Position numbers and translations under genes: made by a program
Shown: positions 63,850 through 64,000 of the stretch, piece by piece
Position numbering within the stretch: position 1 is the stretch's first letter
How the letters are laid out: the number at the start of each line of letters is the position of its first letter
The notes under the pieces: generated by a model
What the model was told of the DNA's origin: nothing
The model's database searches: none
Seen by the model: only the letters and a program-made list of their open reading frames with translations
From: an uncultured Alistipes sp.
GTDB taxonomy: Bacteria; Bacteroidota; Bacteroidia; Bacteroidales; Rikenellaceae
DNA length: 64,000 nt
NCBI GenBank assembly: GCA_958449275.1
Contig: CAUDHE010000001.1
Span: 11,313-75,312, forward strand
Reading direction: 5' to 3'

Positions 63850-64000
63850 ATTTATGAGATTATAATGTAGGAATTTTTACCGTCTCACTTTTATTACAAA
63901 GACTATCCTATATTGATTCTAATCTTGCTCCCACATCTATCGGATAATGTGATAGCAAGTTATGAATATTCGATTAATATTGCAAATAAAACCGGATGAT

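Noticed and set aside
1..64000. UGA as a general Trp codon (genetic code 4)
   Set aside because: TGA is a normal stop for several intact genes here (hipB, hipT, the repeat protein at 31944), and Trp is otherwise coded by TGG.

Overview
The window carries most of a Bacteroidales conjugative element (CTnDOT-type ICE or conjugative plasmid). Three things support this: a complete run of Bacteroides tra families (DUF3408, DUF4134, DUF4133, DUF4141, DUF4138, DUF3872), companion genes such as RteC, DUF1896, DUF3945, DUF2958 and DUF932, and promoters of the Bacteroidetes form TTG-N19-21-TAnnTTTG. A moderately GC-rich gut member of the order, such as an Alistipes relative, is likely but is inference. 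No rRNA, tRNA, CRISPR array or IS transposase was seen.

Layout. At 1-407 a mobA-like gene reads off the left edge. At 0.4-1.0 kb there is a cloverleaf-like palindrome and an iterated repeat (candidate oriT or centromere). At 1.0-12.4 kb is the plus-strand transfer operon traA to traQ, with TraP apparently missing, followed by a DUF4906 fimbrial-type lipoprotein. At 14.3-23.2 kb is cargo: two related lipoprotein/metalloprotease-like cassettes flanking a hipBST-type and a zeta-type toxin-antitoxin module. From 23.6 to 61.7 kb nearly all genes are on the minus strand: ParB-like protein, a putative ATPase plus nuclease defence pair, small hypothetical proteins, excisionase-like gene, tyrosine integrase, a fused methylase-helicase, an MNT/HEPN-like pair, DUF932, a fimbrial operon, DUF1896, DUF3945, the coupling protein and RteC. 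At 62.2-63.9 kb is a double-glycine peptide precursor with a lipoprotein of the erythromycin-esterase superfamily. An AT-rich plus-strand helicase gene at 35.9 kb looks foreign.

Two patterns stand out. First, four genes central to transfer or excision (mobA, the pilin-like traE, an excisionase-like gene and the coupling protein) are each cut by one in-frame TGA with the reading frame intact on both sides; in traE and the coupling protein the position suits tryptophan. Second, four long imperfect hairpins (26.6, 31.0, 42.4 and 50.0 kb) each carry, on the right arm reading outward from the loop, TTG-N20/21-TAnnTTTG, with the TAnnTTTG box in a mismatched bubble. If the plus strand enters a recipient as single-stranded DNA, each hairpin would form a promoter firing left into the adjacent minus-strand genes. 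This is the architecture of the F-plasmid Frpo single-stranded promoter, and I propose a dispersed set of such promoters.

All identifications come from reading the sequence and remembered family features; no database search was run.
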